Shown: positions 54,838-63,741 of the stretch, in pieces | Position numbering within the stretch: the stretch's first letter is position 1 | How the letters are laid out: each line of letters opens with the position of its first letter | Source of the DNA: JAXLQL01 sp046331625 | GTDB taxonomy: Bacteria > Acidobacteriota > Terriglobia > Bryobacterales > Bryobacteraceae | Direction of reading: 5' to 3' | DNA length: 64,000 nt | Assembly: GCA_046331625.1 (NCBI GenBank) | Contig: JAXLQL010000002.1 | Location: forward strand, 62,001-126,000 | Position numbers and translations under genes: made by a program | The notes under the pieces: generated by a model | What the model saw: the letters and a program-made list of their open reading frames with translations, nothing else | Told to the model about the DNA's origin: nothing | Databases searched by the model: none

Positions 54838-55325
54838 TACTTCGCCTGCGCCTCGACGATTTCGCTCACCACGCCATCCACTTCTTCCACGCGCACGCGA
54901 AATTGTTTGCGGCCCTGCAATGCCGACTCGGGCAATTCGAAGCGCGCCGAGACCATGCGGTCATCGCCCGCGCGCGAGGCGATCTTGTCGCGCACCTTGA
55001 GCGTGTCGTTGTACTTCTGCCCCAGCGCCTTCACGGCATCGAACATTTGCTTGGCGTCGCTTTCGGCGATCACGGAGCCCTTCACGCTGGTTCCGTCGGG
55101 TTTCTCGAGGATCAACTCGACGTCGCGAACCACGAACGGCAGGTCTGACGGATTCTGGAAGCGGAAGTCGACCACGGCGATGGAACTCACGTTGTCGATA
55201 CCGTAGGTGCGCACTTTCTTCATCTCGCCGCGCAGTTCCACATGCGCGCCGCGGGTCCAGAAGAGGAAGCCGCCGATGATCGCGGCCACCACTGAGAGTC
55301 CGCCGATGATCGGTCCCGGGCGCAC
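54837..55325 (-). CDS. Membrane-anchored LEA14/WHy-like protein
   Basis: A 162-residue protein with one N-terminal membrane helix (IIGGLSVVAAIIGGFLFW) and a beta-rich domain (VSSIAVVDFRFQNPSDLPFV, then DVELILEKPDGTSVKGSVI) resembling the water-stress LEA14/WHy fold. GTG at 55325 is chosen because GGAG lies about 8 bases upstream and the sequence before it is a REP-like repeat region. It overlaps the hydrolase start by one base. A role in envelope stress is suggested by the fold only. Confidence 0.65.
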   Translation of the reverse strand: MRPGPIIGGLSVVAAIIGGFLFWTRGAHVELRGEMKKVRTYGIDNVSSIAVVDFRFQNPSDLPFVVRDVELILEKPDGTSVKGSVIAESDAKQMFDAVKALGQKYNDTLKVRDKIASRAGDDRMVSARFELPESALQGRKQFRVRVEEVDGVVSEIVEAQAK

Positions 55326-55342
55326 TATCGCGCTCCCCGGCA

Positions 55343-55378
55343 GGCCGGACTGAAGTCCCGCGCAGGCTGAAGCCTGCC
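55343..55378. repeat. REP-like double-dyad element (copy 2)
   Basis: Two adjacent stems: GGACT-GA-AGTCC (from 55347) and GCAGGCT-GA-AGCCTGC at 55362-55377. The same layout appears at 1003-1033 and 55424-55457. It lies in the leader of the LEA14-like gene and could act as a terminator or mRNA stabiliser, or be a dispersed REP element. Confidence 0.55.
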
Positions 55379-55423
55379 CCACATCGCGCAGCATTCCCAG
55401 AAGCGTAGGTGCCCGTGTCCGAA

Positions 55424-55457
55424 GCGGGACTGAAGTCCCGCCCTGGCTAAAGCCCGC
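55424..55457. repeat. REP-like double-dyad element (copy 3)
   Basis: GCGGGACTGAAGTCCCGC at 55424-55441 is a perfect 8-bp dyad with a GA loop, followed by GGCT-AA-AGCC at 55445-55454. It is 46 bases after copy 2 and shares the CTGAAG core. Confidence 0.55.
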
Positions 55458-55530
55458 ACTATACGGAGGCCGAAAGCGGCTGGCGAGGAAACCGCGGAAC
55501 AGTAGTACAATTCGCGAGCCGCAGCCGTCA

Positions 55531-56424
55531 TCAACTCTCCACGATCCGCAAAATCTCTTTGATCGACTCGTGCGACTTCTGCACCTGGATCTCGCCGAAG
55601 ATGTGAGTCTCGAGTCCAATCTGACCCTTGTAGCCGTCCTTCTCGAGCCGCCGGAAGATCGCCGCCCAGTCCATCTTCTCAGGACCCTCGAGCACGCTCT
55701 TCCCCTTGATCTGCACGTTCCAGATGCGCTTGGCCGGCAGCATCTCATAGCCGTCAGGAAACGCGATTTCCTTGGTGTGTTGCGCGTTCAACGGATCCCA
55801 GTTGATGCCCACCCACTTCGACGGAATCTTCTTGAGAAGCGCCGTCAGTTCGCTGTTGTTGCCCACGCTGCATGCCGGTTCGTTCTCGATCAGCAACTGC
55901 ACCTTTTCGCGCGCCGCCGTCTCGGTGAGGTCATTGATCAGCTCGGCCACGCGATCGCTGATATCCGTCTTCGTGCGCCAGAACGTGAAGATCCGCACCT
56001 TCGTTGTTCCGAGAATATGGGCTGCCTGGATTGCCTTGTCGAGCTCTTCCTTCCGCTTTCCAAATCGCGTGGGATCCTGCTTCGCCTTCGGATTCTCCGG
56101 CTCGGTCCCCGGTAGCCAATACTTCAGCATGCTCGTGTTGAGGAACGAAATCTTCACGCCGCCGTCGTGGAACTCTTTGGCCGCTTGCTTCAGCTCCGCT
56201 TCCGGCAGCATGAAGTACTCCTTGCGAGCACCGGGAACGCTGCGCAGTTCGAGCCACTGCAGCCCGTACTGACGCGCGAACTCGATCGCCGCGGCGGGCG
56301 TCCGGGCAATCTCGTCGGTGATCGCGCTGATCCGCGACCGGCCGATCTTGTTCGAAGCCCACGCCGGCGCGCCCAGGGCGGCGCCCATCGAAAACAGCAA
56401 GCTCCTACGGCTTGGCAAATGCAC
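55531..56424 (-). CDS. Tat-exported sugar phosphate isomerase/epimerase-like TIM barrel
   Basis: A 297-residue protein of the AP-endonuclease-2/xylose-isomerase-like TIM-barrel family. GTG at 56424 begins a twin-arginine signal (LPSRRSLLFSMGAALGAPAW). The barrel carries ISAITDEIARTPAAAIEFAR, WLELRSV, metal-site IENEPACS, GINWDPLNA and ETHIFGE, in the order of this family. It overlaps the end of the M16 gene by 20 bases, so co-expression is likely. Exported members are common in Acidobacteria and Planctomycetes and may act on sugars; the substrate is unknown. Confidence 0.8.
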   Translation of the reverse strand: MHLPSRRSLLFSMGAALGAPAWASNKIGRSRISAITDEIARTPAAAIEFARQYGLQWLELRSVPGARKEYFMLPEAELKQAAKEFHDGGVKISFLNTSMLKYWLPGTEPENPKAKQDPTRFGKRKEELDKAIQAAHILGTTKVRIFTFWRTKTDISDRVAELINDLTETAAREKVQLLIENEPACSVGNNSELTALLKKIPSKWVGINWDPLNAQHTKEIAFPDGYEMLPAKRIWNVQIKGKSVLEGPEKMDWAAIFRRLEKDGYKGQIGLETHIFGEIQVQKSHESIKEILRIVES

Positions 56425-58540
56425 TATCCGGTACCCCCACGTTGATCTTGATCTCACTCATCCGCTGTTCCGCCGCGCGTTTGCCCTCTCGCATTCCCAC
56501 GATCCGGAACGGCATCTTGATGCCTCCCACTTCACGGATGTCCGAATACGACTCTACCACTTCGCCAGGCGGCCCCATCATCGCCTGACCCACGTAGCTT
56601 CGCCCTGCCAGCAAATTTGTCACCGGATCTACGAAGAGCTTCACCTCGAGCTTCAGATCATCGTTTGCCACCAACACGCTCTCCACGTCCTTTCCATCGA
56701 GCTTCGTCGCGCCGAGCGATTGCACCCGATAGCCCGCCTTGTCGAAATTCCGGAGCACCGAAATCAATTCGCGCGCGCTGGACGTCCGCGCCGCAGCCAC
56801 CTGGTTGGGCATCTCGCGCGTCCCCTGGGGGGTCTTCAGCCAGACGTTCGCCCCGTCGAACACTTGCGTGATTTCACCCATCGGAGACAGCATCTTCATC
56901 GCGCTTTTGCCTTGCATGCTCGATGTCGCCTCTGACTTGAACACCATCTCACCCTGCGGCGTCACCATCGTCATGTCGAGCTTCGCCTGATAATCCTTCG
57001 CCGTCATCAGCGCATCGCCACCGTGCGCTGCGCGAACCTTGGTGAGCAGGTCTTTGCCTTTTTGTAACGTGTCCGCGGTGGCTGCCGCCACGGGAGCGGC
57101 CTTCGGCTCTGGGATCGAGTAATCCACATCGGTCACCGGACCGAAGCTCGACAACGCCTTGTCGAACTTCGCCGGATTCCCCAGCACCACGGTCAGGAAC
57201 TTGTCCTCCACGAGGTATTGTTTGGCCACGCGCAACACGTCCGCTTTCGTCACTTTGCCGATCGCTTCGCGGTTTTTCTGGAAGAAGTTCTCCGGATATC
57301 CGAAGTATTCGTAGGTCATCAAACGGCCCACTACCTTGCCCACTGAGTCGAAGTCGAATGCCTCGCCTTTGAGCAGTGCGTCTTTGGCCCGCTGCATCTC
57401 GGCGTCAGTCACCTCGGCCTCTTTCATCTTGGCGATCTCGCGCTTCATCAAGTCCAGAGCCTGAGCAGTCGTCTCCGATTTCGTCGTCACCATCGCCTGC
57501 AGCGAACCCGAGTGATCGAGTTCCGGCGAGTAGCCCGCGCTGGCCGCGTAGGCCAAGCCCGCGTTCGTGCGGACCGCATTGAACATGCGAGACCCGAACC
57601 CGCCGCCCAGGATCCGCGTCATCACTGTGAGAGCCGCGTGGTCGGGATGATCGGCGCGGCCCAGCAAAAAGCCCATCGCGATGTTCGTCTGGTTCACGTC
57701 GTCTTTCTTGAGCAGATGGATCCCCTTGGCCTGCGCGGAAAGCGGCGCTTCGGGCACCGAAGGCTTCGGCTGGCCGCCGCGCGCCCACTTGCCGAACGTG
57801 CCTTCGAGCTGCTGCTTCATCTGAGCGATCTGGAAATCGCCCCACACCGCGAGGATCACGTTCTCGGGCTGGTAGTACTGCTTGTGAAACGTAATCACAT
57901 CGTCACGCCCGATCGCGCTCAGCGTTGCATACTCGGGCCGGCGGCCGTATGCCGTATCTTTCCCGTAGAGCAACCGGCCTGTTTCGCGGTGGTGGATTCC
58001 CGACGCGTTGTCATTGCGGCGCGAGATGCTGGCGCGCATCGTGGTCTTGGCGAGATCGATCTTCTCTTGCGGAAACGCGGGATTCTGCAGGAGGTCGGCG
58101 AGAATCGACAGTCCCTTCACTGAGTCTTCTTTCAGCACGAACACCGAGGCTGAAGCTGAGTCGTCGCCCGAGCCGACTTCCACGCCTGCGCCCAACCGGT
58201 CGAGTTCCTTGTCGAGATCATCGCCGTTGCGCGTGGGCGTGCCTCCGGTGCGCATCACGTTCGCCGTGATGTCGGAGAGTCCGTTCTTGCCCGCCGGGTC
58301 CCAGCGATCGCCCGTGCGGATGAGCGCGCGCGCGTTCACCACAGGCAGTTCGTGGTCTTCCACCAGGAACACCGTCATGCCGTTCGCCATCGTGTAGCGC
58401 GTGACATTTGGAATCTTGATCTGGTTCAGCGGGGGAAATTTCAGGTCTTTGTAGCTTGGCGGAACTTTGCCCGCCGGAGCTTGCGCCATGGCGAGCGTAG
58501 CGGCAACACAAATGGACTGTGCGATGGTAACGATTCTCAT
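56405..58540 (-). CDS. M16 peptidase-like subunit without HxxEH, with C-terminal LolA-like region
   Basis: A 711-residue exported protein. After a signal peptide (IAQSICVAATLAMAQA), two M16 domains occupy about residues 40-480, but the zinc motif position reads GLSDITANVMRTG, so it cannot bind zinc in the usual way. The remaining 220 residues (from about LLTKVRAAHGGDALMTAKDY) resemble outer-membrane lipoprotein-sorting (LolA-like) domains. It probably forms a heterodimer with the catalytic subunit encoded directly upstream (14 bases). Inactive/active M16 pairs are common. Confidence 0.85.
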   Translation of the reverse strand: MRIVTIAQSICVAATLAMAQAPAGKVPPSYKDLKFPPLNQIKIPNVTRYTMANGMTVFLVEDHELPVVNARALIRTGDRWDPAGKNGLSDITANVMRTGGTPTRNGDDLDKELDRLGAGVEVGSGDDSASASVFVLKEDSVKGLSILADLLQNPAFPQEKIDLAKTTMRASISRRNDNASGIHHRETGRLLYGKDTAYGRRPEYATLSAIGRDDVITFHKQYYQPENVILAVWGDFQIAQMKQQLEGTFGKWARGGQPKPSVPEAPLSAQAKGIHLLKKDDVNQTNIAMGFLLGRADHPDHAALTVMTRILGGGFGSRMFNAVRTNAGLAYAASAGYSPELDHSGSLQAMVTTKSETTAQALDLMKREIAKMKEAEVTDAEMQRAKDALLKGEAFDFDSVGKVVGRLMTYEYFGYPENFFQKNREAIGKVTKADVLRVAKQYLVEDKFLTVVLGNPAKFDKALSSFGPVTDVDYSIPEPKAAPVAAATADTLQKGKDLLTKVRAAHGGDALMTAKDYQAKLDMTMVTPQGEMVFKSEATSSMQGKSAMKMLSPMGEITQVFDGANVWLKTPQGTREMPNQVAAARTSSARELISVLRNFDKAGYRVQSLGATKLDGKDVESVLVANDDLKLEVKLFVDPVTNLLAGRSYVGQAMMGPPGEVVESYSDIREVGGIKMPFRIVGMREGKRAAEQRMSEIKINVGVPDSAFAKP

Positions 58541-58554
58541 GGTTCGCTTGCTCC

Positions 58555-60054
58555 TTACTTACCGTTCTCGAGATAGCCCACGGTCCGGTTGGCTGGCCGG
58601 AACGTCGCCTTTGCTACGCGCTGGATGTCTTGGGGCGTCACTGCGTTCAGCTTGTTTAGAAACTGGAACAGATTCCGCCAGTCACCCGTCATGACTTGCC
58701 ACTTGGCCAGTTCATGGCCCATACCCGTATTGCTTGCCAGCAGCGTGATGAGCTCGGCGCGAGCCCGGTTCTTCACGCCGTCGAGTTCTTCCTTGCTTGC
58801 CAACTCCGTGGTCATCCGGTCAATCTCGGCGTTCATCTCTTTCTCGAGCTCGGCATTCGTCTTGCCCGGCGCGGGCACTCCCAAGAACAGAAACATTCCG
58901 GGATACTTCGACCCCGGATATCCGGTGATGCCACCCGCCTGCACCGCCACCTTCTTCTTCGTCACCAGGCTCTCGTGCAATCGGGACGAGCGTCCATCGC
59001 TCAGCAAGCTATTCAACGCTTCGAAGGCGGCGAAGTCCGGACTGTTCATGTCGGACTTGTGATACCCAAAAAGCAAGATCGGCTGCGACTGCGCCTTCAG
59101 CGTCACGCGCCGCTCGGCGATCTGGTCCGGCTCCACCGTGCGGATCGGATCCGGCTTGGGTCGCGCCGGAATGCGCCCCATGTACTCCTCAGCCATCGCG
59201 CGGATCTTCTTCGGATCCACGTCGCCCACCACAACGCTTGTCAGATTGCTGGGACCATAGTATTTCTGGAAGAACGCCGTGGCGTCGGCACGCGTGAAGC
59301 TTTCGAGATCGCTCATGTGGCCTACCACAGGCTCGCCATACGGATGGGCCTTGTAGGCAATACTCAGGAACTCTTCGAGGAGCTTGCCGATGGGGCTGTT
59401 CTCGGTCCGCATGCGCCGCTCTTCCCGGACCACGCCCGCTTCCTTGTAGAACTCGCGGAAGACGGGATCGAGAAACCGCTCGGATTCGAGATAGAACCAG
59501 AGCTCCGCCGAGTTCGAGGGGAGGCTGAAGAAGTAGTCGGTCTTGTCATAGCTGGTGGACGCGTTCAATCCGCGCCCGCCGGCTTGATCGATCGCCTGCC
59601 CGAATTCATTGGGCACTACGAACTTTCCTGCGCCTTCCTGCGCCGCATCGAAGTCTTTCTTGAGCGCCTCGAGCTTCGCCTTGTCGCCGCCGCCCGGCTT
59701 CGTCTTTTCGGCGCGCAGGGCTTGGAAGGCTTGGTCCACGCGATCGAGCGCGTTCTTCTCCTCGGCGTAGTTCTTGGTGCCGATGTGCTGGGTTCCCTTG
59801 AACGCCATGTGCTCGAACATGTGGGCGAGTCCGGTGATGCCCTTTACCTCCTGCGCCGAGCCGACGTCGGCGTAGGTGTAGAAGGATGCGACGGGCGCCT
59901 GGTGGCGTTCGACGACGATGAACTTCCAGCCGTTGGAGAGCGTGAACTCCGAGATGCGGCTCTGCACGTCGCGGAAAGTGTCCTGCGCTGGGGCGGGCCA
60001 GACGGTCGCCAGAGCGAATGCAAACAGGGATGGGAACAGGGTTCGGGTGGTCAT
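58555..60054 (-). CDS. M16 family zinc peptidase (catalytic subunit)
   Basis: A 499-residue exported metallopeptidase. The signal peptide (LFPSLFAFALATVWPAPA) is followed by the inverted zinc motif H78-M-F-E81-H82 in GLAHMFEHMAFKGT; a distal glutamate lies in FYLESERFLDP. The C-terminal M16 domain contains LLSDGRSSRLHESLV. ATG at 60054 starts the signal; the upstream extension of the frame is not supported. It acts with the non-catalytic subunit on periplasmic peptides or proteins. Confidence 0.88.
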   Translation of the reverse strand: MTTRTLFPSLFAFALATVWPAPAQDTFRDVQSRISEFTLSNGWKFIVVERHQAPVASFYTYADVGSAQEVKGITGLAHMFEHMAFKGTQHIGTKNYAEEKNALDRVDQAFQALRAEKTKPGGGDKAKLEALKKDFDAAQEGAGKFVVPNEFGQAIDQAGGRGLNASTSYDKTDYFFSLPSNSAELWFYLESERFLDPVFREFYKEAGVVREERRMRTENSPIGKLLEEFLSIAYKAHPYGEPVVGHMSDLESFTRADATAFFQKYYGPSNLTSVVVGDVDPKKIRAMAEEYMGRIPARPKPDPIRTVEPDQIAERRVTLKAQSQPILLFGYHKSDMNSPDFAAFEALNSLLSDGRSSRLHESLVTKKKVAVQAGGITGYPGSKYPGMFLFLGVPAPGKTNAELEKEMNAEIDRMTTELASKEELDGVKNRARAELITLLASNTGMGHELAKWQVMTGDWRNLFQFLNKLNAVTPQDIQRVAKATFRPANRTVGYLENGK

Positions 60055-60207
60055 GGATGGTGAAGCGGGGTGCCTGATTTCGAGGGTAGCGAACGGCGGG
60101 GGGCGTTGCAAGGCGGGTGGGGGAGGCTTACATTCCGTGGTGGCCAGTAAAGCGGAGGACGGGGCCGGGCCGCTCAGCATCTGCGCGGCGCGATAAGATG
60201 GCACCCG

Positions 60208-60777
60208 ATGAGGCGGAAATGGCGAAGCGAGATTCGCCTGGAGGAGCGGACCGAAGCTCGCGTGGTGTACCGAGAGACTCAAGGCATCGCGCAAGCCACC
60301 CTTCTGATCGCGTGCGCCGTCACCGCGATCGTAGTCATGGTTATCGAGGGCTTCGGTTTCTGGGGACTCTTGGCTGGGCTCGTCAGCCTCGTCTGCATCG
60401 CCACACTGCCTTATTTCATGGTGGAATCGACCATCTCGCTTTCGAGGGCTGACCAGACGCTTCGCGTGCGCCGCAGAGTATCGCTTCTCGGTTGGGAACA
60501 CCGTTATCCACTTGCGGAAATTCGATCAGTGAAGACTGAAGATCTGGAAGACGCTTCGAAGCTGTGCATCGTTTGCGAGAAGGTCCACGACCTCACATTC
60601 GGGCTCGACCACTGGAGAAGCGATCTCATGACCATCCGTCGAGATCTGAGCGTCGCCATCCATGCGATGCGGAATTCGCGGCGACTCGAGCGGAACAAGC
60701 CCCCTCCAGTGGCCCCGCGGCCCACACTGAAGCGCCGACCGCCGTTGCGGAGGAAGAAGCGAAAGACAGCCGGCTGA
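60208..60777 (+). CDS. Membrane protein of unknown function
   Basis: A 189-residue protein with two close membrane helices (IAQATLLIACAVTAIVVMVI and GLLAGLVSLVCIATLPYFMV), then a soluble beta-rich part (LRVRRRVSLLGWEHRYPLAE) similar in pattern to PH-like (bPH) domains, and a very basic proline-rich tail (APRPTLKRRPPLRRKKRK). ATG at 60208 is used. It is divergent from the M16 pair by 153 bases and convergent with the next membrane gene. No function is recognised. Confidence 0.55.
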   Translation: MRRKWRSEIRLEERTEARVVYRETQGIAQATLLIACAVTAIVVMVIEGFGFWGLLAGLVSLVCIATLPYFMVESTISLSRADQTLRVRRRVSLLGWEHRYPLAEIRSVKTEDLEDASKLCIVCEKVHDLTFGLDHWRSDLMTIRRDLSVAIHAMRNSRRLERNKPPPVAPRPTLKRRPPLRRKKRKTAG

Positions 60778-60782
60778 CCAGG

Positions 60783-61532
60783 CTATCCGGTAACAGGCCG
60801 CCCCGCGAGCGCGTGCATCAGCAGAAACGCGAAAAGCCCGCCATACAGGATCGCCACGCCACTCACGAGCATGGGCCTGTTGGGCGCTCCGTAGCGATCG
60901 GCCAGCCAGCCCGCGATCGGCAGAACCTGCATCCCATGCAACCCCATCGCGTGAGCGGCTCTCAGGTCGCCGTGCGTCGTGCTCCAGTTGAGCAGTGGCA
61001 GTCCTGGACCACCATCCGGCGCGCCCACGGTGTGCGCGTGAATCGCGAGCATCGCTACTGCCTGCACGCTGCCGAGAATGAAGAGCAGCATCCCCCAGCG
61101 GATTCCCCACAGCGTTCCCGGCCCGATCTGTGCCTGCTGCGGCTTCCAGAACTTCCAGCCCGTGAAAGCCGCTGCTGTCGTGTTCACCAGGATCAGCAGA
61201 CCCATGACGTTGAACACGGTCGCGTTGAACGCGGTCGACTCGTTGAAGTGCGACGTCACTCCCCGTGCCGCCTGCAGGTTGAGCAATGCCATTTCGAACG
61301 CCATTGCCACTGCCACGATTCTCGCCACGCGTTCGGGCCACCGGAGCTCACGCGATTGCAGGCGAAGGATGGCGCGTAGCGTGAACAGATAGATGAAGAC
61401 AGACACGGCGAACTTGAACGGCTTCAGCCACACGCTCACACCCAGGAGCTGGCGGGGATCGACAAGCATCCCCACGAGCGCACCGGCGGCAAGCGCGAGT
61501 TGCGCGAACATCACGCTAGTGAGCCATGACAT
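60783..61532 (-). CDS. Seven-helix membrane protein of unknown function
   Basis: A 249-residue protein with about seven membrane helices. The pattern LLGVSVWLKPFKFAVSVFIY and HAMGLHGMQVLPIAGWLAD has conserved histidines in membrane segments, which may bind heme or metal. ATG at 61532 overlaps the end of the DUF4281-like gene by 17 bases, so they form a pair. The family is not recognised with confidence. Confidence 0.6.
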   Translation of the reverse strand: MSWLTSVMFAQLALAAGALVGMLVDPRQLLGVSVWLKPFKFAVSVFIYLFTLRAILRLQSRELRWPERVARIVAVAMAFEMALLNLQAARGVTSHFNESTAFNATVFNVMGLLILVNTTAAAFTGWKFWKPQQAQIGPGTLWGIRWGMLLFILGSVQAVAMLAIHAHTVGAPDGGPGLPLLNWSTTHGDLRAAHAMGLHGMQVLPIAGWLADRYGAPNRPMLVSGVAILYGGLFAFLLMHALAGRPVTG

Positions 61533-61938
61533 CGGCGCTCCTCCTCACGGCGAAGTACAGCAACAACCCGATGGGTCCGAGCAGAAACGTCAGCACCAGG
61601 CACGGAGCAACGAACCAGTGCGAGATGCCGCGGCTCCGCGAGTCGCGCACTTCCCAAGATCCGATGAACAGATCGAAGGCGAGGTAGTGGATCCAGCCGG
61701 CGAGCAGCGCCATCGGATTCCGGAACAGCGCGGCCACGCCTGCGAGCGAATTGAAGTTGCCCTCGCCGCCCGAACTGAGCGCGATCGATACCGTCACCAG
61801 ATACACGCAGGCGAGCAGAAGCGGGATCAGCACCGCGGTGATCCGCTGCGTCCAGCGCCATCCGGGCGCGAGCAGCAGTAACGCCCATCCGGGCAACACC
61901 ATTGGATTGACGATCTGAAAAATCGCGGCGGGCTCCAT
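61516..61938 (-). CDS. DUF4281 (ABA4-like) membrane protein
   Basis: A 140-residue four-helix membrane protein. The motif GWIHYLAFDLFIGSWEVRDS is typical of the ABA4-like DUF4281 family, which in plants is linked to neoxanthin formation and in bacteria has no defined role. It overlaps the seven-helix gene, suggesting a joint function in the membrane. Confidence 0.75.
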   Translation of the reverse strand: MEPAAIFQIVNPMVLPGWALLLLAPGWRWTQRITAVLIPLLLACVYLVTVSIALSSGGEGNFNSLAGVAALFRNPMALLAGWIHYLAFDLFIGSWEVRDSRSRGISHWFVAPCLVLTFLLGPIGLLLYFAVRRSADVMAH

Positions 61939-61967
61939 TCTCGTCAGAATAGCTCCCCGCGCGGGCG

Positions 61968-62433
61968 CTAGCCCAAGCCCGCTTGGCGCAGTTGCTCCGT
62001 CGAATAGCCCATGATCCTGGTAACCGTGTCGCTCACCTCATCGAAGTACGAGAACAGGTCCTCGTCGATACGGTAGGTTCCCGGCCATTCGATCGCGTAG
62101 CCGTCGCGATGCTGTTCGAAGGGCCCATCCACGGGGGATCGAATCTGATGAGGCACTCGTGGTGCTCGGAGGCGCGCCGTCGAATGTGCCGGATCTCCTC
62201 GCCGAGATTGAATCGCTTCGGTATGCGCCCGCGCCGCAACGAGCGCAGCTTGAATCTCGAGCTGCCCATGATGAGCCTCGTCTATGAATGCGACCGCCGC
62301 CTCACTCTCCGCGCAATGCCGCGCTCACGAACCGCTCCGTCATCGCCCAACGCGGCCACGCAATCGACTCGCGCTCCGCATCGTAATCCGATATTCCCGG
62401 CACCACGCGCGCAATCGCGCGGCTTCGTTCATT
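61968..62433 (-). pseudogene. Decayed ORF of unknown family
   Basis: Three frames on the minus strand give pieces of what may be one protein: MNEAARLRAWCREYRI (start at 62433, overlapping the amidohydrolase stop), DYDAERESIAWPRWAMTERF ending in a stop after RGE, and in another frame SEAAVAFIDEAHHGQLEIQ to GTYRIDEDLFSYFDEV and a stop at 61968. One extra base after RGE joins the last two. No family was recognised. It may be a pseudogene or carry an assembly error. Confidence 0.35.
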
Positions 62434-63721
62434 GCCGCCGTCTACGTCCGCCGCCACCGCCACTGCTGAGCGTGCCGTCCCAAGGCCCAGTTTGAGTCTC
62501 GTAGTGGCCCAGCTTGTCCCAATCCTCGCGCGTCAAGCCGTTGCGGTCCCACATCACGCGGCCTTCGCGAATCGTGATCTCGGCTGCAAGACGCTTGTTG
62601 CCCTTCATGCGCGCGCCGAGCACATCCACGTATCCGAAGTCGCCCTGCTCGAGCCGGATCACCGCGATGTCGGCAACCGCGCCCACCGAGAGATGACCCA
62701 ACTCCTCGCGATGAATCTGGCGCGCCGGCGCCCACGTCGACTTGGCGATGATGTCATCCATCGTCATTCCGATGTTGAGCAGCTTCGACATCACATTGAG
62801 CATGTCTTTCATGCCCGCGTTCATGCTGCTCTTGTGCAAGTCGGTGGAGATGGAATCGGGAACGAAGCCCTGCTTCACCGCCGGAACCGCTTGCCGGAAG
62901 ACGAAGCTGCCGCCGCCGTGGCCCACATCGAACAGCACGCCGCGCTTGCGTGCGGCCCACAAATACTCGCGGACCTTGCCGTCTTTGTCGAGCATCGGAA
63001 CCGCCGCGAGGTACATGTGCGTGTACATGTCGCCGGGGCGGAGCTTGTCGGTCACCAACATCTCGAACGGCCGCTCCGCGCTGAATTGTCCGAAGTCCAC
63101 CATCAGCGGAAGACCGGCGAGCTTGGCGGCTTCGAGTCCGCGATCCACCGAGGTCCAGTTGGCCGGAATATAGTGCGCGCTCTTGATGCCGACGACGTGC
63201 TGCGGGAATTCCTTCGCCCGGCGAGCGGTCGCTTCGGCGTCCATGTCGAACGTGTTCTGCTCAGTGTCATTGTTGCCGCCCATGCCCGTGCCCACGATGT
63301 TCAGCAGCGCCAGCACACGTGTGCGAGAGCGGTCAATGGTCCGGCGCTTGAACTCGGGGAAGCTCTTCCAGCCAGACGACCCGGCGTCCACCATCGTGGT
63401 TACGCCGCTGCGGAACGAGTGATCGTCAGGCGCCACGCTCGATACACCCATGTACTCGGGACCATCGCCGTGGAACACGTGGACATGCAGATCGATGAGG
63501 CCAGGCGTGACGTAGAGCCCCGAAACATCAACCGCCTTTTTTGCTTTGGAGGCTGGAATGTTGGGTGCAACCTCTGCGATCTTGCCGCCAGCGATCGCCA
63601 CATCGCGCCGGGCACTGATGCCGTTCTTGGCGTCGATCACGGTGCCGCCTTGCAGCACCATGTCGTAGGTTTGAGCGAGCGCAGCCGAGGCCGCAACGAG
63701 GACGAGCGCGAGCTTTCGCAT
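62429..63721 (-). CDS. Secreted amidohydrolase/deacetylase (D-aminoacylase-like)
   Basis: A 430-residue exported metal-dependent hydrolase. The signal peptide (MRKLALVLVAASAALAQ) precedes the N-terminal beta sandwich and the metal motif H79-V-H81 in LIDLHVHVFHG. Later metal or catalytic residues are in GIKSAH, DVGHGGGSF and STDLH, in the order of the dihydroorotase/D-aminoacylase group. The C-terminus ends in a glycine-arginine run (GGGGGRRRRQ), which is unusual. A TATAAT on the minus strand at 63730-63735 is very close to the ATG at 63721, so the mRNA may be leaderless. Confidence 0.85.
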   Translation of the reverse strand: MRKLALVLVAASAALAQTYDMVLQGGTVIDAKNGISARRDVAIAGGKIAEVAPNIPASKAKKAVDVSGLYVTPGLIDLHVHVFHGDGPEYMGVSSVAPDDHSFRSGVTTMVDAGSSGWKSFPEFKRRTIDRSRTRVLALLNIVGTGMGGNNDTEQNTFDMDAEATARRAKEFPQHVVGIKSAHYIPANWTSVDRGLEAAKLAGLPLMVDFGQFSAERPFEMLVTDKLRPGDMYTHMYLAAVPMLDKDGKVREYLWAARKRGVLFDVGHGGGSFVFRQAVPAVKQGFVPDSISTDLHKSSMNAGMKDMLNVMSKLLNIGMTMDDIIAKSTWAPARQIHREELGHLSVGAVADIAVIRLEQGDFGYVDVLGARMKGNKRLAAEITIREGRVMWDRNGLTREDWDKLGHYETQTGPWDGTLSSGGGGGRRRRQ

Positions 63722-63729
63722 AGGCGATC

Positions 63730-63738
63730 ATTATATAA
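63730..63738. promoter_or_regulatory. Shared AT-rich start region of two divergent genes
   Basis: ATTATATAA reads TATAAT on the minus strand (63730-63735) toward the amidohydrolase and TATAAG on the plus strand toward the partial gene. Both lie only 4-9 bases from the respective start codons, so leaderless transcripts are possible. No clear -35 partner was found. Confidence 0.35.
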
Positions 63739-63741
63739 GCG

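Noticed and set aside
58696..60063. 455-residue plus-strand ORF
   Set aside because: Antisense to the M16 catalytic subunit with its intact HxxEH motif.
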